Origin: Streptosporangiaceae bacterium
GTDB taxonomy: Bacteria; Actinomycetota; Actinomycetes; Streptosporangiales; Streptosporangiaceae
Direction of reading: 5' to 3'
DNA: 5,120 nucleotides
Assembly: GCA_030041195.1 (NCBI GenBank)
Contig: JASHOI010000073.1
Span: 1-5,120, forward strand
Of this stretch, positions 1-4,705 are shown piece by piece. The notes under the pieces are model-generated. The model saw nothing but the letters and a program-made list of their open reading frames with translations. It had not been told where the DNA came from and did not search any database. Numbering within the stretch: the first letter of the stretch is position 1; each line of letters begins with the position of its first letter. The position numbers and the translations under genes are program-made.

Positions 1-851
1 TCCTCCAGGTCCAGCAGCATCCGTTCCGATCCGGTGCCGCCGGTGAGCAGGTCGGCCAGCTCGCCGTTCACCCGGTCCAGCACCGAGGTGCGCAGCAGCA
101 TCCGCTGCACCTCCGCCGGCTGCCGGTCCAGCATCTCGGCCATCAGGTACTCGGCGACCGTCCGGTCGCTGCCCGAGAACTCGGCCACGAACCGTTCCGG
201 CTCCGGATGCCCGCCGAGCGACAGGGCGGCCAGCCGCAGTCCGGCGGCCCAGCCCTCGGTCCGCTGGTACAGCATGGCCGTCACCCGGTCGGGCAGCGTG
301 ATCCCTGCGGCGGCCAGGAGCTCGCGGGTCTCGTCCTCGGTGAAGCGCAGCTGCGCGGCGCGGATCTCGGCCAGCTCTCCGGTCAGCCGGAGCTGGTGCA
401 GGCGCAGCGGCAGGTCGCGGCGGGTGGCCAGGACCGCGTGGACGTCCGGGGGGAGGCGCGTCAGCAGCGCCGTGAGCTGCTCGGCGGCCTCGGGGGAGCT
501 CAGCTCGTGCAGGTCGTCGATGATCAGGACGAACGGGCCGGCCGCCGCGAGCTCGGACAGCACCTTGTCCACCATGGCCGGGCCGTTGAACCCGGGCGCC
601 GCGGCCGGGGCCCCGGGCCCGCCGGCCGCCGTGCGGACCGCGCCCAGCAGCGCGAGCCAGAACAGCTGCGCGTCGTGCTGGCCCGGCCGTACCGACATCA
701 AGGCGATCCGGCGGCGGCCCGGCCGGCCGGCCCACGCGCGCAGCAGCGACGTCTTCCCGCTGCCCGCGGGCGCGGAGATGATCGTCACCCGCTTCCCGAC
801 CGCGCGGTCCAGCGTTGCGAGCAGGTCATGACGGTCGATCAGCCCCTGCAC
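1..851 (-). CDS. LuxR/MalT-type (LAL) ATP-binding transcriptional regulator, N-terminal part
   Basis: This is the first 283 residues of a large regulator that continues past the left edge. Seen on the reverse strand: a P-loop at residues 27-34 (APAGSGKT), a Walker B strand at 107-117 (FVLIIDDLHEL), a sensor-like ATRRDLPLRL segment at 142-151, and the family-typical TEGWAAGLRLAALSL at 198-212. This order is that of the STAND-type ATPase of MalT/LAL regulators, which are usually around 900 residues with TPR-like repeats and a C-terminal LuxR helix-turn-helix. Those parts would lie outside the window and are not seen. The GTG at 851 is chosen because the conserved N-terminus (LIDRHDLLATLD) follows at once and I found no ATG or GTG in the same frame between it and the neighbouring gene. 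No Shine-Dalgarno is visible; a TACGCT box 6 bases upstream fits leaderless initiation. It is divergent from the SDR/aldo-keto reductase pair, so control of that pair is plausible but inferred. Confidence 0.9.
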   Translation of the reverse strand, partial: MQGLIDRHDLLATLDRAVGKRVTIISAPAGSGKTSLLRAWAGRPGRRRIALMSVRPGQHDAQLFWLALLGAVRTAAGGPGAPAAAPGFNGPAMVDKVLSELAAAGPFVLIIDDLHELSSPEAAEQLTALLTRLPPDVHAVLATRRDLPLRLHQLRLTGELAEIRAAQLRFTEDETRELLAAAGITLPDRVTAMLYQRTEGWAAGLRLAALSLGGHPEPERFVAEFSGSDRTVAEYLMAEMLDRQPAEVQRMLLRTSVLDRVNGELADLLTGGTGSERMLLDLE

Positions 852-857
852 CCGGTC

Positions 858-863
858 AGCGTA
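858..863 (-). promoter_or_regulatory. Candidate -10 box for a leaderless LAL regulator transcript
   Basis: On the reverse strand the hexamer TACGCT fits the actinobacterial TANNNT -10 pattern. It ends 6 bases before the GTG at 851, so transcription would begin at or next to the start codon. No convincing -35 hexamer is visible 16-19 bases upstream. The assignment rests on the -10 spacing and the lack of a ribosome binding site. Confidence 0.4.
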
Positions 864-885
864 ACCCAGGAAGATCGCCTGGAGA

Positions 886-902
886 TCACCGGAATCCGGT
901 GA
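886..902. promoter_or_regulatory. Perfect 17-base palindrome, candidate operator between divergent genes
   Basis: TCACCGGA-A-TCCGGTGA is a perfect 8-base inverted repeat around a single central A. It sits in the gap between the LAL regulator and the SDR gene, just upstream of the candidate -10 box of the regulator. The size and symmetry suit a dimeric DNA-binding protein. Which protein binds is not shown; the adjacent LAL regulator is the obvious candidate. Confidence 0.55.
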
Positions 903-909
903 CGACTTC

Positions 910-927
910 TCACCAGCCCGCAGGTGA
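910..927. promoter_or_regulatory. Second TCACC/GGTGA inverted pair, possible weaker operator
   Basis: TCACC at 910-914 and GGTGA at 923-927 repeat the outer five bases of each arm of the palindrome at 886-902, with a spacer of 8 instead of 7 bases. It lies 24 bases further towards the SDR gene. It may be a second, weaker site for the same protein. In GC-rich DNA a five-base match on each side could also be chance. Confidence 0.3.
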
Positions 928-948
928 ACCTGAACACATCCATGACAC

Positions 949-957
949 GGAGGGGAG
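949..957 (+). promoter_or_regulatory. Ribosome binding site that fixes the SDR start
   Basis: GGAGGGGAG ends 5 bases before the ATG at 963. It favours that start over the in-frame ATG at 924, which would add 13 residues before the nucleotide-binding fold. Confidence 0.75.
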
Positions 958-962
958 ACGCC

Positions 963-1643
963 ATGAGCGAGCGTGTGGCGATCGTTGCCGGTGCGGGCGG
1001 TGAACTCGGCCGCGCGACCGCGGAGAAGCTGGTGGCCGCGGGGTTCACCGTGGCCGGGGTGGACCGGAGCGAAGAGGCGCTGAAAGAGCTGCCGGACGGC
1101 ATCCGCCGCGAGGCGGCCGACCCCACCGACCCGGCAGCGGCCCGGAGCGTCGTGGACCGGATCGCGGCCGAGGCCGGGCCGCCGGAGGTGCTGGTGAACA
1201 CCATCGGCACGTACCACCTGGGCGACGCGCTCGCGGCGACGCCCGAGGACCTGCGGCTGATGATCGACGTCAACGTGGGCACGGCGCTGTGGCTGACCCA
1301 GGCCGTGGTCCCGTACCTGCGGGAACGCGGTTCCGGTTCGATCGTGCACGTGGCCGCCCGCCAGGGTCTGGAGCCGGCCGCCGGGATGGCCACCTATGCC
1401 GTCAGCAAGGCGGCCCTGGTCCACCTCACCCGGGTGCTCGACCTGGAGCTGCGCCCGCTCGGGATCCGGGTGAACGCGATCGCGCCGCAGCTGCTGGACA
1501 CCGCCAAGACCCGCCCGTTCCTCCCGCCCGAGCTGCTGGCGCACGCGGTCGCGCCGGAGGCGGTCGCCGGCATCATCGTCTACCTTGTCAGCGACGCCGC
1601 CGCGCCGGTCAGCGGTGCGGTCGTCCCCGCCTATGGCGCCTGA
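963..1643 (+). CDS. Short-chain dehydrogenase/reductase (SDR) with altered catalytic positions
   Basis: A 226-residue Rossmann-fold protein of the SDR family, slightly short for a classical SDR (about 250). Seen: first strand and glycine-rich loop at 5-16 (VAIVAGAGGELG), Asp34 after the second strand (usually a sign of NAD(H) preference), NTIG at 79-82 in place of the usual NNAG, Asn104 of the catalytic tetrad (DVNVG), and YAVSK with Tyr145 and Lys149. Two positions are unusual. The middle glycine of the TGxxxGxG motif is Glu14. The residue 13 before the tyrosine, normally the catalytic serine, is Ala132 (context VHVAARQG). The C-terminal half (LGIRVNAIAP, then an SGAVVPAYG ending) is otherwise typical. 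Activity may be reduced or changed; the substrate is unknown. It is followed on the same strand by an aldo/keto reductase after 73 bases, so the two are probably co-transcribed. The start is set by the strong ribosome binding site. Confidence 0.9.
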   Translation: MSERVAIVAGAGGELGRATAEKLVAAGFTVAGVDRSEEALKELPDGIRREAADPTDPAAARSVVDRIAAEAGPPEVLVNTIGTYHLGDALAATPEDLRLMIDVNVGTALWLTQAVVPYLRERGSGSIVHVAARQGLEPAAGMATYAVSKAALVHLTRVLDLELRPLGIRVNAIAPQLLDTAKTRPFLPPELLAHAVAPEAVAGIIVYLVSDAAAPVSGAVVPAYGA

Positions 1644-1706
1644 ACGATCCACCCTCGATAAGAGCCGGAACGGGTCCGTGGTGGCCGGTCAGGCCTCGGT
1701 ACGTCC

Positions 1707-1711
1707 AGGAG
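1707..1711 (+). promoter_or_regulatory. Ribosome binding site that fixes the aldo/keto reductase start
   Basis: AGGAG ends 5 bases before the GTG at 1717. It decides between this start and in-frame ATGs at 1585 and 1633. The ATG at 1585 lies inside the SDR gene. The ATG at 1633 also lies within the last codons of the SDR gene, and starting there would add about 28 residues with no counterpart in the family. Confidence 0.7.
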
Positions 1712-1716
1712 TCGAC

Positions 1717-2625
1717 GTGAGCGGAAACGGACGGGAACTCGGCGGGTCATTCCCGGTCGGCGGGTGGCGAGTGCGCCGGGCCGGGTACGGCGCGATGCAG
1801 CTCGCCGGTGACGGGGTCTTCGGGCCGCCGCGGGACCGCGGCGAGGCGCTGCGGGTGCTGCGCGCGGCCGTCGCCGCCGGGGTGGACCACATCGACACCG
1901 CGCAGTACTACGGTGCGGGCGCGGTGAACGGGCTCATCCGCGAGGCCCTGTACCCCTATCCGGACGCCCTGGCGATCGTCAGCAAGGTGGCCGCCGGGCG
2001 CGGCGCCCGGGACGCGCTGCTGCGGTTCGATGAGCCGCACGAGCTGCGCCAGGGCATCGAGGACAACCTGGTCACGCTCGGCGCCGACCGGCTCGCGGCC
2101 GTGAACCTGCGCGTGATGGACTCGTCCGAGATCCCGGGCCGGCGGTTCGACGCCCAGCTCGCCGCGCTGGTCCCGGCCCGTGAGGAAGGGCTGATCGGCG
2201 GCATCGGGCTCAGCAACGTCTCCCGGCAGCACCTGCTGCGTGCGGTCGCCCAGACGGAGATCGTCTGCGTGCAGAACCTCTTCAACGTGGCCGACCAGCG
2301 GTCCAGGGACGTGCTCGCCGAGTGCGAGGCGCGGAACATCGCGTTCGTGCCGTTCTGCCCGCTCGGCCTGCCCGGCGAGGAGCGGCAGCGGCTGCTGGCC
2401 GACCCCGTGCTGGCCGAGCAGGGCGTGCGGCTGGGCGCGACGCCGGTCCAGGTGGCGCTGGCCTGGCTGCTGGACCTGGCACCGAACGTCCTGCTGATCC
2501 CGGGCACCCGCACCCGCGCGCACCTGGCCGAGAACCTCGGCGCCGCCGGCGTCCGGCTTGACGACGTTGCCCGCGCCGAGCTGGCCCGGCACTTTCCCGC
2601 CGTACCGGTCCCCGGTATCCGGTGA
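1717..2625 (+). CDS. Aldo/keto reductase, YdbC/PdxI (pyridoxal reductase)-like
   Basis: A 302-residue TIM-barrel oxidoreductase of the aldo/keto reductase superfamily. From memory it closely resembles E. coli YdbC (PdxI), which reduces pyridoxal to pyridoxine with NADPH. Shared stretches include GYGAMQLAG at 23-31, VFGPPRDR at 34-41, IREALYPY at 74-81, NLRVM at 130-134, IGLSNV, and the cofactor-binding LLIPGT near the C-terminus. Catalytic Asp60 and Tyr65 (DTAQYYG) and Lys90 (SKV) are present. The usual fourth residue, a histidine, is replaced by Arg132, as I recall it also is in E. coli YdbC, so this looks like a subgroup trait and not damage. The start is the GTG with AGGAG five bases upstream. 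The gene follows an SDR on the same strand, so a small two-reductase operon is likely. A vitamin B6 role is inferred from similarity only; another carbonyl substrate is possible. Its stop is 7 bases from the convergent nuoB stop. Confidence 0.92.
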   Translation: MSGNGRELGGSFPVGGWRVRRAGYGAMQLAGDGVFGPPRDRGEALRVLRAAVAAGVDHIDTAQYYGAGAVNGLIREALYPYPDALAIVSKVAAGRGARDALLRFDEPHELRQGIEDNLVTLGADRLAAVNLRVMDSSEIPGRRFDAQLAALVPAREEGLIGGIGLSNVSRQHLLRAVAQTEIVCVQNLFNVADQRSRDVLAECEARNIAFVPFCPLGLPGEERQRLLADPVLAEQGVRLGATPVQVALAWLLDLAPNVLLIPGTRTRAHLAENLGAAGVRLDDVARAELARHFPAVPVPGIR

Positions 2626-2632
2626 CGCCGCG

Positions 2633-3211
2633 TTATACCCCCGTGCCCGTGCTTCCCGGCGCCGCGCCGCTCAGGCTGGGCAGCAGCGGCAGCCGCCGCA
2701 GCCGGGCCTCTTCCAGCTCGGTGATCTCCTTGTCCCGGTCCACGCCGAGCTTCATGTTCTGGATCTTGTCGTGCAGCTTGAGGATCGAGTCGAGCAGCAT
2801 CTCCGGCCGCGGCGGGCAGCCCGGCAGATAGACATCCACCGGCACGATGTGGTCCACGCCCTGGACGATCGCGTAGTTGTTGAACATGCCGCCGCTGGAG
2901 GCGCACACGCCCATCGAGATCACCCACTTGGGCTCGGACATCTGGTCGTAGATCTGCCGCAGCACCGGGGCCATCTTCTGGCTGACCCGGCCGGCCACGA
3001 TCATCAGGTCGGCCTGCCGCGGCGTGGCAGACGCCCGTTCCATGCCGAACCTGGCCAGGTCGTGCCGCGGGCCGCCGGCCGAGAACAGCTCGAAGGCGCA
3101 GCAGGCCAGGCCGAAGGTGGCCGGCCAGACCGAGCTCTTGCGGGCGTACCCGATCACCTGCTCGACCGTTGTCAGCAGGAAGCCGCTCGGCAGATGCTCT
3201 TCCAGACCCAT
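2633..3211 (-). CDS. nuoB: NADH-quinone oxidoreductase subunit B (complex I, N2 cluster), isolated copy
   Basis: A 192-residue NuoB/PSST protein. In complex I this subunit sits at the base of the peripheral arm at the membrane and holds cluster N2, the last 4Fe-4S cluster before quinone. All four expected ligands are visible: Cys37 and Cys38 (FGLACCAFE), Cys103 (MGVCASSGG) and Cys132 (YLPGCPPRP). The core [19 protein letters not shown] (64-82) is intact. The N-terminus [18 protein letters not shown] matches actinobacterial NuoB, which fixes the ATG at 3211 over one at 3229. The segment after the CC pair ([28 protein letters not shown]) departs from the usual AIEMM...[17 protein letters not shown] form, in a part known to lie near the quinone pocket. 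No other nuo gene is in view: downstream is a convergent aldo/keto reductase, upstream an SDR. It is therefore probably an accessory paralogue of the main nuo operon copy, but a detached sole copy cannot be excluded. Confidence 0.95.
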   Translation of the reverse strand: MGLEEHLPSGFLLTTVEQVIGYARKSSVWPATFGLACCAFELFSAGGPRHDLARFGMERASATPRQADLMIVAGRVSQKMAPVLRQIYDQMSEPKWVISMGVCASSGGMFNNYAIVQGVDHIVPVDVYLPGCPPRPEMLLDSILKLHDKIQNMKLGVDRDKEITELEEARLRRLPLLPSLSGAAPGSTGTGV

Positions 3212-3218
3212 ACCGCCT

Positions 3219-3249
3219 ACAGTAAGCATGCGGGCATGCAGCCGGGCAA
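3219..3249 (-). promoter_or_regulatory. Candidate leaderless promoter of nuoB
   Basis: On the reverse strand TACTGT (3224 to 3219) matches the TANNNT -10 pattern and ends 7 bases before the nuoB ATG at 3211, so the transcript could begin at the start codon itself. A TTGCCC hexamer (3249 to 3244) lies 19 bases upstream as a possible, rather distant -35 box. No standard Shine-Dalgarno with normal spacing precedes the ATG; the only purine-rich run (TAGGCGG) ends one base from it. This suggests nuoB need not depend on the SDR promoter. Confidence 0.45.
3226..3239. repeat. Paired GCATGC palindromes inside the nuoB promoter spacer
   Basis: GCATGC-GG-GCATGC: two copies of a six-base palindrome separated by two bases. 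They lie between the candidate -35 and -10 boxes of nuoB and in the 50-base gap after the SDR stop. The stretch could be an operator, or a small hairpin in the SDR transcript (five-base stem, four-base loop). There is no T-run, so it is not a convincing terminator. Confidence 0.4.
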
Positions 3250-3261
3250 GGGCGGCCCGTG

Positions 3262-3969
3262 TTACCAGGGGACAGGTCCGTTGGCGTCGAAGAAGCCGCA
3301 GGTGGGACCGTCGGGACCGATCTGCGCCATCCGGACGATGGCCTCCGCGCCCTGCTCGACGGTCTGGATGCCGGCAAAGTGGTTCAGGCCGGTGGCCGTG
3401 TACCCGGGATCCACGGCGTTGATCCTCATGCCGGGATAGGCCTTGGCGTACTGGACCGTGAGCATGTTGACCGCGGCCTTGGACGACGGGTAGGCAACGT
3501 CGGGGTAGAAGTGCGTCAGCGAGTCCGGGTCCGCCAGCTCGCGCGTCAGCGCCAGGCCGCTGCTGACGTTGACCACGACCGGCGCGGCGGATCGCAGCAG
3601 CAGCGGCAGAAACGCGTGCAGCGTCCGGACCTGGCCGAACACGTTCGTCTCGAACACGGCGCGCACCGAGTCGCCGGTCACCTCGGTGACCGGGATGAAG
3701 CCGCCGTCCTCGGTACGCGGCTCGATGCCGGCGTTGTTGACCAGCACGTCGAGCCCGCCGTCGGCCTCGATCACCTTGGCCGCCGCTGTGACCGAGGCGT
3801 CGTCGGTCACGTCCAGCTGGACGAAGCGCGCGCCGATCTGCCCGGCGGCCGTCCTGCCCAGCTCGGGGTTCCGGGCGCCTGCGTAGACGGCATGGCCCGC
3901 GGTCACGAGCTGGCGGGCGGTCTCGAAGCCGATGCCCTTGTTGGCCCCGGTGATCAGGATGACCGCCAT
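3262..3969 (-). CDS. Short-chain dehydrogenase, carbonyl-reductase-like, NADPH type
   Basis: A 235-residue SDR with all hallmarks intact: TGANKGIG at 7-14, Arg33 after the second strand (favouring NADPH), LDVTD at 52-56, NNAG at 78-81, catalytic Asn109 (ETNVFG), Ser136/Ser137 (NVSSG), Tyr160 and Lys164 (YPSSK), then [11 protein letters not shown] and the ending [12 protein letters not shown]. The ANKGIGFE loop, the long insertion between the serine and the tyrosine, and the FF(D)..GPVPW tail are typical of the carbonyl-reductase-like group that reduces ketones, quinones or aldehydes. The actual substrate is unknown. The ATG at 3969 is supported by AGGAGG six bases upstream. It is divergent from a TetR regulator, with a palindromic site over its predicted transcription start, so it is very likely the repressed target of that regulator. 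nuoB follows 50 bases downstream and might be read through from the same promoter. Confidence 0.94.
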   Translation of the reverse strand: MAVILITGANKGIGFETARQLVTAGHAVYAGARNPELGRTAAGQIGARFVQLDVTDDASVTAAAKVIEADGGLDVLVNNAGIEPRTEDGGFIPVTEVTGDSVRAVFETNVFGQVRTLHAFLPLLLRSAAPVVVNVSSGLALTRELADPDSLTHFYPDVAYPSSKAAVNMLTVQYAKAYPGMRINAVDPGYTATGLNHFAGIQTVEQGAEAIVRMAQIGPDGPTCGFFDANGPVPW

Positions 3970-3975
3970 GAGAAT

Positions 3976-3982
3976 CCTCCTC
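3976..3982 (-). promoter_or_regulatory. Strong ribosome binding site of the carbonyl-reductase-like SDR
   Basis: On the reverse strand GAGGAGG (3982 to 3976) ends six bases before the ATG at 3969. It is close to the full anti-Shine-Dalgarno complement and contrasts with the apparently leaderless tetR start on the other strand. Confidence 0.8.
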
Positions 3983-3989
3983 GTAGCTC

Positions 3990-4002
3990 ACTAACTGGTT
4001 AG
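3990..4002. promoter_or_regulatory. Candidate TetR operator O1 (CTAAC-TG-GTTAG)
   Basis: CTAACTGGTTAG at 3991-4002 is a perfect five-base inverted repeat around TG, with ACTAACT starting at 3990. It lies over the predicted transcription start of the SDR (about 4001) and 9 bases before its ribosome binding site. Bound protein there would block the SDR promoter. The heptamer ACTAACT recurs on the other strand at 4039-4045, which supports a real recognition sequence. The binding protein is inferred to be the adjacent TetR regulator. Confidence 0.6.
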
Positions 4003-4007
4003 AGAAA

Positions 4008-4037
4008 ATAGTAGAACTTCCCGCTGATGTATGTCAA
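4008..4037 (-). promoter_or_regulatory. Promoter of the carbonyl-reductase-like SDR
   Basis: Reading the reverse strand, a perfect TTGACA -35 box (4037 to 4032), an 18-base spacer and a TACTAT -10 box (4013 to 4008) form a near-consensus housekeeping promoter. Transcription would start around 4001, giving a leader of about 30 bases with a strong ribosome binding site. It is the best promoter in the window, as expected for a gene kept off by a repressor. Confidence 0.65.
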
Positions 4038-4048
4038 TAGTTAGTTAC
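4034..4048. promoter_or_regulatory. Second, imperfect TetR operator O2
   Basis: The reverse strand reads GTAACTAACTATTGA here. It shares ACTAACT (4045 to 4039) with O1, but the partner half is degenerate. It overlaps the -35 box of the SDR promoter and lies just upstream of the tetR -10 box, so binding could affect both genes. A further GTTAG half-site at 4053-4057 overlaps the tetR -10 box itself. Confidence 0.4.
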
Positions 4049-4054
4049 TTCTGT

Positions 4055-4060
4055 TAGGCT
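4055..4060 (+). promoter_or_regulatory. Candidate -10 box for leaderless tetR
   Basis: TAGGCT fits TANNNT and ends six bases before the ATG at 4067. No Shine-Dalgarno is visible before that ATG. No good -35 hexamer is seen at the expected distance on this strand, so the promoter would be weaker than the divergent SDR promoter. Leaderless initiation is inferred from spacing. Confidence 0.4.
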
Positions 4061-4066
4061 TCCGGC

Positions 4067-4705
4067 ATGGCCAGCACGATGCCCGGCTCCACCAAGCCCC
4101 GGCCGCGGAACTCCAAGGCGACCAAGGAACTGCTGCTCGCCGCGGCCAGCGAGGAGTTCTCCGAATACGGGCTCGCCGGGGCCCGCATCGACCGGATCGC
4201 CGAGCGCGCCGGGGCTAACAAGCGGCTGCTGTACATGTACTTCGGGGACAAAGATCAGCTCTTCGGCACCGTTCTCGCCCGCCACATCGAGGCGCTGATG
4301 GAGTCCGTGCCGCTGCACGACGGGGACCTCACCGCGTTCGCGGCCACCCGCTTCGACTTCATGCTCGCCAACCCGCAGGTGAGCCGTTTGGCCTCGTGGC
4401 GCATCCTGGAGGGGTCGGAACCGACAGCGGCCGAGCGGCAAACGTTCGAGGAACGCGTCGCTTCGGTCGCCGCGGCTCAGAAGGCGGGCCGGATCCGCTC
4501 CGACATCCCCGCCATAGACCTGTTCGCCATCGTCCTTCGGATGACAGACAGCTGGCTCGGCGCGCCCGCGGCGCTCAGGGCGGTGGCCGGGACGGACCCC
4601 ATGTCGTCCCGGCGCCTGCGAGAACATCGTGCGGCGCTGCTGGCCGCGGTCCGCAGCGTCACCGAGCCGACTAGCGTCAGCCGATCTGGCCGAAGCCCCG
4701 GTTGA
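4067..4705 (+). CDS. TetR/AcrR-family transcriptional regulator
   Basis: A 212-residue one-component regulator. The N-terminal DNA-binding domain spans about residues 17-65: KELLLAAASEEFSEYGLAGA forms the first helix and turn, and RIDRIAERAGANKRLLYMYFGDKDQLF (40-66) contains the helix-turn-helix with the family-typical Y.YFGDK.QLF end. The rest is a helical ligand and dimer domain with no recognisable ligand class. It is divergent from the carbonyl-reductase-like SDR across a 97-base gap that holds the CTAAC-TG-GTTAG palindrome. TetR proteins normally repress the divergent gene and themselves until a small ligand binds, so the SDR substrate or product may be the inducer (inferred). The ATG at 4067 is taken; an in-frame ATG at 4079 would remove four residues. 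The last ten codons overlap the end of the convergent propeller gene by 29 bases, and the low-complexity tail (SVSRSGRSPG) suggests that the reading frame ran into the neighbour after losing an earlier stop. Confidence 0.93.
   Translation: MASTMPGSTKPRPRNSKATKELLLAAASEEFSEYGLAGARIDRIAERAGANKRLLYMYFGDKDQLFGTVLARHIEALMESVPLHDGDLTAFAATRFDFMLANPQVSRLASWRILEGSEPTAAERQTFEERVASVAAAQKAGRIRSDIPAIDLFAIVLRMTDSWLGAPAALRAVAGTDPMSSRRLREHRAALLAAVRSVTEPTSVSRSGRSPG

Noticed and set aside
34..902. Two long rightward open frames (34-831 and 207-902)
   Set aside because: They are antisense to the LAL regulator, whose P-loop, Walker B and TEGWAAGL motifs are unmistakable on the reverse strand. Their translations are rich in Arg, Ser, Gly and Gln with no domain, as expected from GC-rich shadow frames.
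839..1393. Leftward 184-residue open frame antisense to the first SDR
   Set aside because: Low-complexity Ser/Ala/Arg/Pro translation, no motif, and it fully opposes a well-supported SDR gene.
1644..1716. Gap between the first SDR and the aldo/keto reductase as a site for a promoter or terminator
   Set aside because: No TANNNT box with a matching -35 and no hairpin with a T-run seen; best read as an intra-operon spacer.
2614..2639. GGTAT...ATACC inverted repeat at the convergent ends of the reductase and nuoB, as a bidirectional terminator
   Set aside because: Only a five-base stem with a 16-base loop, no GC-rich core and no T-run. Not strong enough to call.
1956..3377. Leftward 473-residue open frame across nuoB and the aldo/keto reductase
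   Set aside because: It reads nuoB in the wrong frame and then the complement of the reductase. It has no recognisable domain and would contradict two clear genes.
3229..3991. Extension of nuoB upstream into a 452-residue fusion
   Set aside because: The frame is open through the SDR, but the upstream part is an out-of-frame reading of that SDR. The conserved NuoB N-terminus begins at 3211.
2558..4002. Rightward open frames (2558-3439, 3259-4002) antisense to nuoB and the carbonyl-reductase-like SDR
   Set aside because: Translations rich in His, Arg, Gln and Asp with no motifs. The reverse-strand genes carry complete catalytic and ligand residues.
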